From Mermis nigrescens (Eukaryota > Nematoda > Enoplea > Mermithida > Mermithidae), in contig JAVLUZ010000273.1 of NCBI GenBank assembly GCA_036768485.1, positions 810,963 to 874,962 on the forward strand: DNA of 64,000 nucleotides. Reading direction: 5' to 3'. The translations under genes were made by a program, and so were the position numbers. Of the stretch, positions 33,265-59,217 are shown in pieces. Every line of letters begins with the position of its first letter. Position 1 is the stretch's first letter. Under the pieces are notes generated by a model. It had not been told where the DNA came from. It saw only the letters and a program-made list of their open reading frames with translations, and searched no databases.

Positions 33265-34586
33265 CATAGGTGGGCAGCACCAGGATTCTGGGGGTGCAAG
33301 ATTTTTTAAAGATCAAAAATGGCTTTAAAAATGGTGGTATTGTAACTGTGATAGTTACACCTTACGAACATTTTACCGAACAGTTTATTATTGCCACTGC
33401 GGAAGCAAATCTATTACGACTTTACACCATGATGGAATATCATAACTAGTCGAGTAACCATCTGAAGGATGTGCTAGCTCGAGGTTATGCCTACAGTTCC
33501 CAATCTAATCCTATTATTCATTTCAAAATTCTATTAGGTACTTGCCCGGTAAACCAGAGTTATGTATGCGTTATGATCTGTAAATTAGTTATTTGAATTA
33601 CCGCTGTAAAAAGTAGATCTTATGACTTATCTAAAAGTTATTTCAGTCTGTACGTAATTTGTTTTGATTGATGATTATACATGATATACTGTTATTAATC
33701 ATGTAGGATATGGTTTGAAGTCGTGTTGGCAGTCGAGTCGCGTTACGCCGTTGGAGCGCCTTTTATTTTATTTTGATTGTGCCGACTTGCAGTCGTGCCG
33801 TTGTTATTTTACGTGTTATTAAATTGGAAAAATAATTACCCAGTGATATGTTATATTGAGGGTAAGGCCGGGCCGCGACGAAAATAATATTTATATTTTA
33901 TTTCGACCGATATTGGAAAGATAAACAATGTTATGTCTTAGACTTATTTTTAGAAAGTCCCTTATCTATGTCTCAATCCAAAAATAATCAAAATATTATT
34001 TAATCTTTTGATGATGACTGTCCAGCTTAGAGCTCGCTGTTGTTTGAATCAAGGTTCAGAGTGCTATACATATTAGAAACCGAAACATTTCTGAAATCAC
34101 TCAGTCAGTGGTTGGAAAACAAGCTAATTTATCAACTTGAGATTTGGGTTTGGGTTGAGATAGGTCAACTGTACCTTGCGAGCATTCCGGGGTTAGGTAG
34201 GTACTCAAAGCTAGGTTGTAGGGCGTCAAGTCTTCCGACGAAAAGCGGTCAGCAATATTAGAATTGAGGAAGTCGAGGCCGTAGGTTATTGAGGGCCGTT
34301 GGGTTTAGAGCCGAACTTCGTGCTTGCAAAACCTGGCCAGCGCTAAGAGCAGCGTAAGTACGTAAGTAATTCCCGAAGGCAAATACCAGGGAGTGTCCAT
34401 GTTGAATTAGTAGACACAGGACATATTCTCAGAATTTACAGTATGACGAAAAAACACCATTTTTTAACGTTTCTCATCGAACATTACCCATTGGCATCGA
34501 AAATTGCGAAAAAAGAAAAATTCGAAAATTGAATTCTGGGGGTATTTTGCTTTCTTGGGGTGCATACCCCCCACGGCGAGAGTATA
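33265..34586 (+). mobile_element. Inner family A MITE, itself interrupted by a solo LTR
   Basis: CATAGGTGGGCAGCACC to ..ATGGTGGTAT (33340), then after the LTR GACGAAAAAACACC to ..CATACCCCCCACGG..GTATA. Flanking octamers GCATGCAC / GTATGTAC agree at 6 of 8. Confidence 0.75.
33341..34440. mobile_element. Solo LTR, 1,100 bp, 4-bp TSD GTAT
   Basis: Termini are TGTAACTG...AATTTACA, so TG..CA with 5-bp inverted TGTAA/TTACA. GTAT flanks both sides (33337-33340 and 34441-34444), and the host family A sequence is otherwise contiguous. These are hallmarks of an LTR retrotransposon LTR left by recombination. Length and the TGT..ACA ends fit Gypsy or Bel-Pao; a 4-bp duplication favours Gypsy (inference). 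No internal coding region is present. Confidence 0.88.
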
Positions 34587-34803
34587 GTATGTACACCCAG
34601 AAATCAAAACCCCCCCAGAATTCAATTTTTGAAAATTTTTTTTTCACGATTTTTTGATGCCAATGGATATTGCTCCGTGAGAAAGGTTGCAAATGGTGTT
34701 TTTTAGCCATACTACCATTTTCAAGGCCATTTTTGACTTTTGAAAAATCTTGCACTCCCCAGAATTTCATTGCTGCCCACGTATGGTCGCTCGCAGCCAT
34801 ACT

Positions 34804-36779
34804 GAAGGTCGCTTGCTAACATTATTATTATAAGTGACATGACCGACTTTGTGCAATACTGAAAAAGGCAAAATGAGATAAACGAGTAAAATAAAGCTAC
34901 ATATAGTCTTTTTTAACTTGTTGCATGAAATCGCACGATAAGAAAATGTCTTATTACTGTATTATCCGATTTCTCCGTGGCGCGACGGAGTGCGGTGTGA
35001 CACGAGTTGACTGCCGCGCTCAGAAAAATCGGTCACGGTAATAAGCACTTTTGATTATCGATCGTTGTCATGCACTAGGTTAAAAAACAGTCTATAGGTA
35101 CGATGAGCTTTACACACGGCCTGCTACTCTTGCGCTATCGATCAATAATAATGAGGAGGATCAACGCATGTTGAATCCAAAGTGATCGCCGACGTGGAGG
35201 AACATATCTACCTACCTAAGTAATATTATATTGATCCGACAAAATTCCGATACGATACGAATCCATCTGCCCTATCTAGTGTGTGATTTCTTCTTTAACC
35301 CTTAGATGGCCGTAGAACCGATACTTCAGGGTTTGCAGCATTGACATTGCCATTGAAGAAATAACCAAGAAAACGAGTTTTTGTTTAAAAGTTCTTTATT
35401 TTAGAGAGGAAAAATTTTGGAAACCAAGATATAGAGCAAATTGAATTATCCTACATAAATTATTCTACATTTTTTCTCTACAATGTAAACTACATACATG
35501 ATTCATAGAAAAGTTCAAATACCGGCAGAGAACCATTGAAAAGAGAAAAAATTAATGTCTCGAAAGTGTGCGCATGGCCTCTCCGTATATGCGCACATTT
35601 CCGCAAAATTCAGCTTATATTATTTTTCTTGTTTAGCGAAAATCAATGTTTCTAAGACATTTTCTAGTGCAAAATATAGAGAAAGGCGTGTAGAACACTA
35701 TAGGATTGTCCAAAACCTTAATCTCAAACCCTAAAACATTTTTTACTGGTCAAAATGCAAAAAGAAGTTTTAACAAAGCAATCTTCTCAAAGTTGACAAA
35801 GGAGCGCTTTCTACAGTAATAATACTTTGGATCACCACTTGTATGTAGTATAAGCAAGAAACTACTTATCAAGTTTTGACAAGTTATTCAATTTTTTGAG
35901 TCTTGCTCGTTTGCGCACGGCCGCCCGCTTGAAGTACGCTTTCATTTAAGTACGCAATGACGAACAAAGTCAATTGAGTTCGATGTTCAAAAATTTTTAG
36001 ATACATTTTTTTCATTGTAAGAAACGGACGAAAAACAGTGCAAAACACTGCTAAGAATAATTTTGAAATTTAAAGCAGGTAGCTTACAAATTCAAGGTCA
36101 GAAAAATGCCAAAATATCGGCGAAAAAACAACATTTATAAATTTATCATCGAGATCTGTGTATTGGCATCAAAAAGTCGCAAGACGGAAAAATTTTAGAA
36201 TGCAATTCTGAAGGTTTTCCGAATTCTAGGAATTCTTTAATTTTAATATAAATTTTACTAAAAAAATAAATTTAAGTATTTAGTCTAAATGATTTTTCAG
36301 GATGCTTAATCCTTGCTTTTAGTTTACAATTCGGTGAATGCGTGTAAAAGGGAAGTCAGGATCGAATAGAGAACCTTAATAGATGAATCTTTCAACTGCT
36401 GTTTAATATTTTACAATTTTCATATCGTCCACAGTCTTTTCGACTAAATATTTTCCATGTTCTCTCCTCAAACGATCGACTTAAATGATTTCTCGTCTCA
36501 CTTTAACGTACATACCTAGCTATTTGTTTAGTACGCACAGACTTCCTCCATTCAAACACAGTAAGAATTTAATAACAAATGAAAAAATCGATAAATTAGT
36601 TATAAACACATCACAGATTGCAGCATAAAGATCGTGAAACGAAAGGAGAGCACAACGAATGGAATGCTAAAAATACAAAACATAGCGCCTAAAGAGCGAT
36701 CGAGCAAATAAGAAATGACCAGGAGCGACGAAAGGCAAGTGTAAAGAAAAGCTCGAAATTATTTACAAAATCGCACAAC
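34804..36779. other. Long stretch without gene
   Basis: AT-rich unique-looking DNA. It contains an end of the TATAGTCTGTTTTTTAACCT family (35076-35098, inverted) and a family A-like scrap near 36120-36240 (CATCGAGATCTGTGTATTGG). No conserved exon was recognised on either strand; it lies downstream of the Rab27 3' end. Confidence 0.35.
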
Positions 36780-36787
36780 TAGGCCAC

Positions 36788-36979
36788 CACACATGGGCGT
36801 GGGAGGTCTGGAACAAAAATGGGCAGGAGGGGGAGTTTCAGACCCCCTCCCCTCCCCGGAGAATCCGTTAGACCCCCAAAAATCGACAGACCCCACGAAT
36901 TTTTAACATGTTTTTTTCGGGATTTAACCCACTTTTGCACCACCCAGACCCCTCAGAATTTAGTTGCTGCCCACCCATG
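36788..36979. mobile_element. Family A-related MITE, divergent body
   Basis: Family ends CACACATGGGCGTGGGAGG and GCTGCCCACCCATGG enclose a different centre (CAGACCCCCTCCCC, AAAATCGACAGACCCC). The same centre recurs at 47725-47835. TAGGCCAC before it and TGGACCAC slightly beyond the end agree at 6 of 8. Confidence 0.6.
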
Positions 36980-37004
36980 GTCCGGCTGGACCACACATGA
37001 TTGG

Positions 37005-37370
37005 GGAAGGGGGTTTCAGTCAACCCCCAAAAATATTTCTACCTCTCTCCTAGGATTCACTGATTTTCCAAGATTTTTTCAAAAAATTTGTAGAAAAGGT
37101 GCGGTTTTAAAAGTTTAGGTATCTATTTGCTCAAGAGTGTCAAAAATTTCGACGCTTGGCGTCCATGTAATCATTTTTTGACTATATTTTGTCCAATTTA
37201 CTCGAAATTTTCAATTCTGTTATGCTTTTTATGTTTTTATGCTCTTAAAAGATAGGGCATCGTAAGAAACGCTTTAAATGCTGTTTCTGTAGCGTATCAA
37301 TCATTCTAGAGCCCAAAAACTTGACTTCTTTATTTCACACTCCCCCCAAATTCCCGTGCTATACATGTCT
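37005..37370 (+). mobile_element. Family B hAT-like MITE
   Basis: Begins CACACATGATTGGGG and ends CCCGTGCTATACATG. The internal order matches the complete copy at 41943: CTATTTGCTCAA, GACGCTTGGCGTCC hairpin, TTATGCTCTTAAAAGATAGG, CATCGTAAGAAACGC. Non-coding. Confidence 0.65.
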
Positions 37371-38389
37371 TATTTTAATCCTCAGAATCTAAAAAACCAT
37401 CAACTCGACAATCCCCTAAAAATTTTATTTTTGGTTTCATCTTGGGCAATTAGGCCCATCGGACCCCCAAAATTTGGTTGCTTTGCTACCCATGTGTGGA
37501 CGAAACGGTCCAAAATAGGTACTAAATTTATGAAAATTCACAGGACACAAAAACGAACATGTACGCAGCTAAATAAATAAAAACTATAATTATAAAATGG
37601 CAATATTCAATTTTATGGTGTAAAGAGCCTTTAATAATGAAAGTTTCATATTCTTGTAAATTCAGCTTGAATGGAAAACGCGAAAAGAATAGAAAAAACG
37701 TTCTTGAACGGAAAAATTACGGCAGGAAAGCGCTCTATTAAAGACAAATCGCTACTTTACACTAACTTTTCCGAACAATGTAAACTAACCTAGCAGGAAT
37801 TCTAGCGATGAAAACCTAACCCTAAAAAATTTTTTTCCTCTCGACAAAGTCGATTTTTTTGAAATTCTTGCATCACCAATTAAAATTGCATTGCGACCTA
37901 CGTACATACTCCAATTTATCGGAGTGAGTGGAATTTGGAAACTCATTTTTCTAAAGTAACTATTATAAAAATAAAAATACGATCAATTTTTCAGACGAAT
38001 TAACTATCTTTGATCACAATTTATCATGATAACCTAATTTTAATTGCAGATGATTTATGACACTTGCAAATTTTTCAAAAAAATAATTTTGACAATATAG
38101 TGACCTAAAATTCAAAACTTTTCCTGCAACACGCCTTTAGCCCCAAAATCGATTGGTAGTGCCCAACTCCTCTGATAAAAATCAACTACTCAAACAACAA
38201 TCTGTAGGAACACTACGGTTTACTGAAAAGTTATAAATTAAAATTTTTTATTGTAAATTATAATTTACAACTTTTTAAACTTCTGTTCACATTAATTTAT
38301 TTATTTACATTTTTATAATATTCATTTACGTTCTACTACTTCATGAATATTATTCATCACCCAAGCACTACTGTATTTTTAGTTTTTCT
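37371..38389. other. Stretch without gene
   Basis: Holds family A scraps (37863-37925: TTGAAATTCTTGCATCACC, GCGACCTACGTAC) and AT-rich DNA. Nothing coding. Confidence 0.35.
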
Positions 38390-38394
38390 CTATA

Positions 38395-38872
38395 GTCTAT
38401 AGTCTGTTTTTTAACCTAAAGCATGGATCCGGTCAGGAAAACTAATTTACTGATTACTGTAGCACTCGATTTTTCCCTAGCTAGATGGAGTCAGTAGCAC
38501 ACGTGGGCGTGGGGGTGTGCAACCCCCAGAATTTGAAATACCCTCCCCAGAAATCGAATTCCCCGCAAATTCAAATTCTGAAATTTTTTTCGCTTTTTTA
38601 GCGATTTTTTTGATACCATTGGATAGTGCTCGATGAGAAAGGTCGAAAAATTGTGTTTTTTCGCCATACGACCACTTTTGAGACCATTTTTTGACCTTTG
38701 AAAATTTTTTCACCCCCCCCCCCCAGAATTTCGGTGCGGCACACCTGTGGTCAGTAGTATATTTTTTTTATGGATATTGCGGGTCGAGCGATGAGGAAAT
38801 TGGGTCGTACTGTAATAGTGGTTTGCCGAGTAAATTCGTGCACTAGGTTAAAAAATAGACTATAAGGTAGTT
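38395..38872. mobile_element. TIR element (TATAGTCTGTTTTTTAACCT ends) split by a family A MITE
   Basis: The left end TATAGTCTGTTTTTTAACCT and the right end (reverse complement TATAGTCTATTTTTTAACCT) are inverted. The family A element at 38498-38749 sits inside. A related terminus occurs at 35076-35098. Confidence 0.55.
38498..38749 (-). mobile_element. Family A MITE, complete, perfect 8-bp TSD
   Basis: CACACGTGGGCGTGGGG to CGGCACACCTGTG; GTCAGTAG flanks both sides (38490-38497, 38750-38757). The ends match inverted at 9 of 11 positions (CACA(C/G)GTG(G/T)GC). It has C-runs of up to 12, no ORF. Confidence 0.9.
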
Positions 38873-39692
38873 TCTTTTTTTATTTTTTCTTTTCAACTAC
38901 TATGTTCTACATTTTCATTTCCGTTCTATTCAGTTTACATTCCATTTACAGTCGGCCGCCTAGTCAAAAAAATACAGTGATCAGCGTTAAAATTAAAATA
39001 AACGAAGAAAAAATCTCGTTTTGAGTTATAACGGATCAGCGAGATTTATTGCACCTACTTAAGATACTAAGTAATTATAACATTGCTGAAAAAAAAACTA
39101 ATTTTCTCCTACGGAACTATGCTTTTAATTAATTATATATCTAATAAACTGACCGATATTCAACCGCGTGCAAAATAATCAAAAATCATCATCTCAATTA
39201 ATAAAACCAAAATTTGACATTATTAGCCCTTATTCAGTCTAAATCGACGACAAATAATATTTATAATATTGGTTTGTATTTTATAACAAATGAATAATTA
39301 ATATTACTAAAAAATAGTTTTCTAATGAAATTTGATAAAATTGAAGATTTCTGCAGCCATTTCTCCTTTTTATGCGTACATTAATTACATAATTAAATAT
39401 TTGTGAATTGAATAAATAAATAATCGCCTGATTAATTAATGATAATGCTTATCATATTAATTCGTAATACAATACATGTTATCAATATGTAATATATTAC
39501 GGTAATTTCAATTCAACGCCATCTCAATACTATCCTTCAACATACATTTACGAATATATGTATAGAAAAAACGGATGGAATAATGAAATAAAGCTAGGTT
39601 ATTAACCACACATGTAACAACGCTAAATTTTGGGAGGATGGTATCGGCAATTTTTAGGGAGCATATATACGTGTAAAGCCATGAAAATACTA
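38873..39692. other. Stretch without gene
   Basis: Strongly AT-rich intergenic DNA (ATTAATTAATGATAATGC type). No repeat boundary or exon seen. Confidence 0.35.
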
Positions 39693-39700
39693 GGGCGGGG

Positions 39701-39958
39701 CAAAAGTGGGCGGCACCGAAATTCTGGGGGATGCAAGATTTTTCAAAGGTCAAAAATGGCCTTAAAAATGATGTTATAGCGAAAAAACACCATTTTTCAA
39801 CGTTTCTCATCGAGCACTATCCATTGGCATCAAAAAATTAGAAGAAAACACCAAAATTTTCAAAAAATTAAATTCTGGGGGGAGGGTATTTTGGTTTCTA
39901 GGGGGGGTAATTTTGGTTTCTCGGGGAGCGGGGGTGCATACCTCCCACGCCCACGTGT
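39701..39958 (+). mobile_element. Family A MITE, complete, perfect 8-bp TSD
   Basis: CAAAAGTGGGCGGCACC to CCACGCCCACGTGT; GGGCGGGG flanks both sides (39693-39700, 39959-39966). Typical body with CATCGAGCACTATCCATTGG and GGGGGG runs. It lies about 360 bp beyond the Rab27 stop codon. Confidence 0.88.
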
Positions 39959-39966
39959 GGGCGGGG

Positions 39967-40316
39967 ATGGGGGTGAATTACTTCTAATTGTTGGCCAAAA
40001 ATGGCTAAAAACAGCTTAAAATGACCAAAAAACGCAACTTTCTGCCAAAAATCGGGTGAGGGTCAAAAATTGTCAGACTTTGGGGGAGGATGAGGGGAGC
40101 ATTGGGTTGAGGGGATACTTCCATGTCCCTGTTGCATCTATTGCGCGTCAATGATCCTACAATTTTTGGCCAAAAATGGCAAAAAAGATCTAAATATGGC
40201 AAAAAAACTTTTACCCAAAATTCGGGAGTGAGGGGCCGAAATTTTCTAGCTTTGGGTGGATGCAGGGGGCCAACTAAGGGTGGGGGATCCCCTACAACCA
40301 CGAGCTACATGTACGG
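39967..40316. repeat. Family E repeat adjoining the Rab27 stop codon
   Basis: Two similar blocks carry TTGGCCAAAAATGGC(T/A)AAAA, AAAATTCGGG(A/T)G and GGGGGATG.. . Their outer end GAGCTACATGTACGG resembles the end GAGC(T/C)GTTAC(A/G)TGTA(T/C)GG found at 41316, 54391 and 54991. This end stops about 2-4 bp from the TGA of Rab27 (40319-40321). Confidence 0.6.
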
Positions 40317-40318
40317 TC

Positions 40319-55576
<15,258 letters not shown>

Positions 55577-55734
55577 GTTAAAGCGAACTGGATCTAACGA
55601 GATCTATTTAAACAAGAGTTGATAAAAAACAACGTGTTAAAATCGTAAAATATAGTTCACAAGCTAAGAGAAATAAAACATACATCTTCATTCACAGCCA
55701 AAAACTTTCGCATATCATTGTCAACATACGTGCA

Positions 55735-56458
55735 TTTTTTTCGGTGCTTCGCGCCACAGGCTAATTTTTTTGACTATATTTTATTCAATGTAATTGAATT
55801 TTTCTGATATTCTTTCAAAATAATTATTTTAATGCTCTGGAAAGATGAAACATTATTAAAAAAGCCGAAAAATGTTTTTTGACGCATATCTATCCTTTTT
55901 GAGCCCAAAAAAGGCATTTTAAAATTTTGCACCTCCCAAAATTTTCATTCTGTGCATGTCTCTTCAAGACCATATATACATGACCGGAGGAGGTTCCCCA
56001 CACTCGCAAAAATATTTTCATCCCCCCAAAATTCGCGATTCTCAGAAGCAGATTCAAGCACTTTTTTACTTCAAGAATGCCAATTTTTTAAAAAGCCGAT
56101 TGACAACCTATATTTCGTTCAATAATGTTTAATTTTTTATTAAAATTCACTTGTTTTATCGTCTGGAAAAAAGTGTGGCCTGAAACGCCATCCGCCTGTA
56201 CGTCTCAGCCATTACTATGCTATGCTGATAAACTTTCTTTCGTTCTTTCGACATTATCTTTTATTATATCCTTTTTCATGTAATTTATATTGCATTTTCT
56301 ACGGCAGTAATTGACTAATAAATATTATTATATTAAATAAGGTTTTGACGTGTATCTATCGTTTTTGATCCAAAACAGGCGCTGTAGAAAAATTTGTTGG
56401 TTTCACCCTTCCGCCCTGAATTCCCAATGCTGCGCGTACATGTGCATGTCTTGAAGAC
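55735..56458 (+). mobile_element. Two adjacent family B copies
   Basis: A partial copy 55735-55960 (GGTGCTTCGCGCC hairpin, TTTCATTCTGTGCATG) precedes a second at 55971-56450, flanked by TTCAAGAC (55963-55970) and TTGAAGAC (56451-56458). The second copy contains the 135-bp block also found at 5262. Confidence 0.65.
56188..56330 (+). repeat. Shared ~135-bp block (copy 2)
   Basis: Same order as 5262-5400: CATCCGCCTGTACGTCTCAG, CATTACTATGCTATGCT, TTCTTTCGTTCTTTCGACAT, then an ATT-rich tail. It sits in a family B copy, a host unrelated to copy 1, which supports independent retroposition. Confidence 0.55.
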
Positions 56459-57540
56459 CCGCGTCACTATCAGGCGATTTCGAGCCTACTAAACAATTTT
56501 AACATGATTTTTGGGGATGAAAGTAAAGTCAAGATGTGAATACCGTTTTACGGAGTGCATTTCGGCCGTTCATCAACAAAACGGGTCGAAATAATACAGA
56601 ATGCCGGCAGGCCTGGCCTTGGATAGTTGGAGGCACTGGGCCAAAAGCAAAAATGGTGGCCCACAAAAATTTATCGGTCATTTTTAGTAACATTTTTTCA
56701 AAACGGCAAGATTTCACTCCCATACATTATGGTAAGCACTTACTTTATTTTCACATGTTTTCAATCAAAAATTACATGAAAGCAATTTTACGAGATTTAA
56801 TGTTTTAAAATGCTTGCATCATTTCAAGATAGTCCAATGAAGCAGCTATATCTCTTTCAATTGAGATTAAGGCTAAACTATTCAAGCGTTCTTGCGTCAT
56901 TTTTGTGTTTAATGTTTTCGTTGACTGACCGGTAAGTATATGCTGAAAATAATAACGTACTTTATTGTCTAACAAATTTTAAAAAAATTTAACCCACGTG
57001 GTGGCCCCAATCAGGGTGGTGGTGGCCCTGGAGCATGGCCAATCCTAAGGCCGGAAAATTTCCGGCATTTTGGATTATTCAGTAACAAATATCGATTTTA
57101 TCGATTGAAAAGATTGAAACGAGTCAAAATTGATTGAAAAGTACGCATTTGAAGAGCGCAGCCTCACCGAAAAAGAACATATAACAAAATATAGCAATTT
57201 TTTCTATATTTATCATTTAATCATACAAATTCTCACATAAATTTTCGAAATTTTGATCATTTTGCATTTTACTCGAAAAAAAAGACTCGGAGGCTGAACT
57301 TATTGGTTCCGAATTCCGGGATTTTACCCTCCCGCCCTAATTTGTTTGAAACCAACTATGTAAAGTGTCAGCGTTGCTCTATCATTGAGTCAATATTTAC
57401 TCTTCGCCGACTAAGCAACAAATGGCAATCATAAAAAACTTTATTGCCAGATTATTCCACACATTTAGGAATAACTGTCAAAATAACATGTGAATTAATT
57501 AATAAAAATAATTATATCGAATAACAAAAACGAGTACAAG
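56459..57540. other. Intergenic stretch between Rab27 and the WBP4-like gene
   Basis: Includes GTGGCCC repeats around 56655-56670 and 57000-57035 and a GGCCGTTCATCAACAAAACG block. None of the frames shows a recognisable domain. The Rab27 promoter should lie in 55577-56500, but I see no distinctive motif. Confidence 0.35.
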
Positions 57541-57739
57541 TTAATCATTCGCGCGTTCTCTAAGATTTCGGCCAGCTTTTGACGCCTTTTTAAATGAAAT
57601 TTGACGATTATCGCCCAATGCCTTCGAACTTTTGCCAAACGATGGCGTTTTCTTCTCTTCAAACTTGATCTTTTTCTTTTGGCTTTCATCGTCGACATCG
57701 GCGAATAATTCTGTTTGCTGATCAGGAGGCTTGTTTACA
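57541..57739 (-). CDS. WBP4-like protein, last exon
   Basis: Acceptor TTTACGCTCAG; the first T completes an Asn codon with AA of the previous exon, so the phase agrees. Encodes VNKPPDQQTELFADVDDESQ, KKKIKFEEKKTPSFG, FKKASKAGRNLRERAND, then TAA at 57543-57541. The basic tail FKK..G.RNLR.R.D and the (V/I)(V/K)F(K/E)EK motif match the C-terminus of WBP4/FBP21 as I remember it. Confidence 0.72.
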
Positions 57740-57753
57740 CTGAGCGTAAACAA

Positions 57754-58631
57754 TAAAAATTTAAGCTAGGCTTACTTTAAACTGCAAAACTATGATTCAA
57801 AAGGGGCTAAAAAACTTTGGCGTCGTAAAGTTATTAAGAGAAAATGTTCAATATACTGCCAAATATGAGTTACGGCAAAAAATTGGAACGTTACAAGAGC
57901 AGTTTACACTTGAAAGTTTAAACAAAGCGATAAGCGATCATGTAAAATAAAGAGACCATATTAGCGCAAGCTTATACAACTGATCAGCTTCAGGATGCTG
58001 GCATACTGTAGATCAACAAGTTATGACACAAGAAAATTTAGTTGGTGGCGTAAGGTAGGGTTAAATCGCGTTTTAAACAAGTAAAAAATTGATTCTAGCA
58101 CGAGGCACACTTTACACAATAGAATAGGCACTTTACAATATTATCATACTGCAGGTCTGTGTTGTTTTGTACAAGGTCTCTTTGGACTTGTAAAAAGATG
58201 TTCCCCAAAAGTCTTTGTTCATTTGGTACATTCAAATTTTTGAATGCTATTATGTGGTATAGTAGCGTTTCCGGTGTGGTTAAACAGGGTTTTTCGACCT
58301 TTGGTAGTGTTTTTTAGCCAATTTCTGGGTTCTTGATGACAAAAAATACCGAAAATTGTTTCAAAACGGCGCGCAGCGCCTATAAAGTTGATATTTTTGC
58401 TTTCTAAATGCAAAATAAAGAGATACAGGACAAACAATTACTCATTTCGGCCTAAAGTGCCGAGAATTTTTGGGAGTTTCAGACATTTTTATAATTTTGT
58501 CCCGAATAATCCTTGCATATATGTACATGTACAAAGACGATCCCAAAAAGTCTTTGTACATCGGAAAAATTTATGCCGAACACAGAACAACCGTTCAGTA
58601 GGTCAACAAATTACGATATAAAAGGCTATAC
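57754..58631. repeat. WBP4-like intron with family D repeat
   Basis: 58170-58575 is a full family D copy: GTACAAGGTCTCTTTGG at the start, TAGCG..GTGTGGTTAAACAGGG, GGCGCGCAGCGCC at 58371-58383, and a perfect hairpin at 58528-58560 (TGTACAAAGAC, 11-base loop, GTCTTTGTACA). The 58080-58140 part has TTTACAC words. Confidence 0.7.
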
Positions 58632-59217
58632 TTGGAAATAACTGGCGCCGATTCGACTGTTTCCCATTCGCCCAAAACGTGTTTCCGCTTTAAACCGACG
58701 TCGTCGGCCCGTCTATCACCCGATTGGCCGGTTACGGTTGCGGACAGTTTTTTGTCGCATTTATTCGCCGATTCGAACGCTTTCCCAATGGTAATATCCC
58801 TTTTCCGCTCAGACGTAGTCGGTTCGTTTACATCGTCACTAGTTGTTACTGTAGGTTTGTTTACACCGTCGTTGGTTGTTACTGTAGGTTTGTTTAAACG
58901 GTCGTTGGTTTTTACTGTAGATTTGTTTACACTGTCAATGGTTACTGTAGATTCGTTTACACTATCGCTGGTTACTGTAGGCGGATCTTCGGTAGGATTA
59001 CTGTAGGTCGGGTCAGCCGATCCACCTTTCTCAATCTCAAAAGCCATTCGTTGCTCGTCGAGGGATAAATAACCGTCGGACGGTATTTCCCAACTAGTTT
59101 CGTTGGTTTTCGAATTCCAGTAGTACGGTAGCCCGCTGGATTCGTCCAGCAATTCTCGCCATACTGTACTGACGTCCGGTCGAAGCTTTAAACGAGGCTG
59201 AATGCCCGTATTGGAAC
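58632..59217 (-). CDS. WBP4-like WW-domain protein, penultimate exon (5' part of gene not found)
   Basis: Acceptor TTATCAAAG, donor AA|GTATAG, phase 1 in and 2 out. Encodes a WW domain: VWRELLDESSGLPYYWNSKT then NETSWEIP, with both Trp and the YYW core. Then come three to five Thr/Val/Asn-rich 11-13-residue repeats (TVTTND.VNKP) and a GEWETVES segment. WBP4 binds proline-rich splicing factors in the spliceosomal B complex. The single WW domain here looks partly like FNBP4; the GEW motif and tail favour WBP4. The N-terminal zinc finger expected for WBP4 was not found, so the gene is partial here. Confidence 0.72.

Larger units (their letters stand above)
33227..34785 (-). mobile_element. Outer family A MITE, interrupted by a second family A copy
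   Basis: Starts CATACTTGGGCGTGGGAGG (33227), breaks at GGTATGCAC (33264), resumes at about 34587 with GTATGTACACCCAGAAATC and finishes CTGCCCACGTATG. The junction octamers are GCATGCAC and GTATGTAC. Confidence 0.75.

Noticed and set aside
35297..35940. A piggyBac-type element starting TTAACCCTTAGATGGCCG
   Set aside because: No inverted partner of that end and no second TTAA at a plausible boundary; the GGCCGT/ACTTCA words at 35910-35940 are in direct, not inverted, order.
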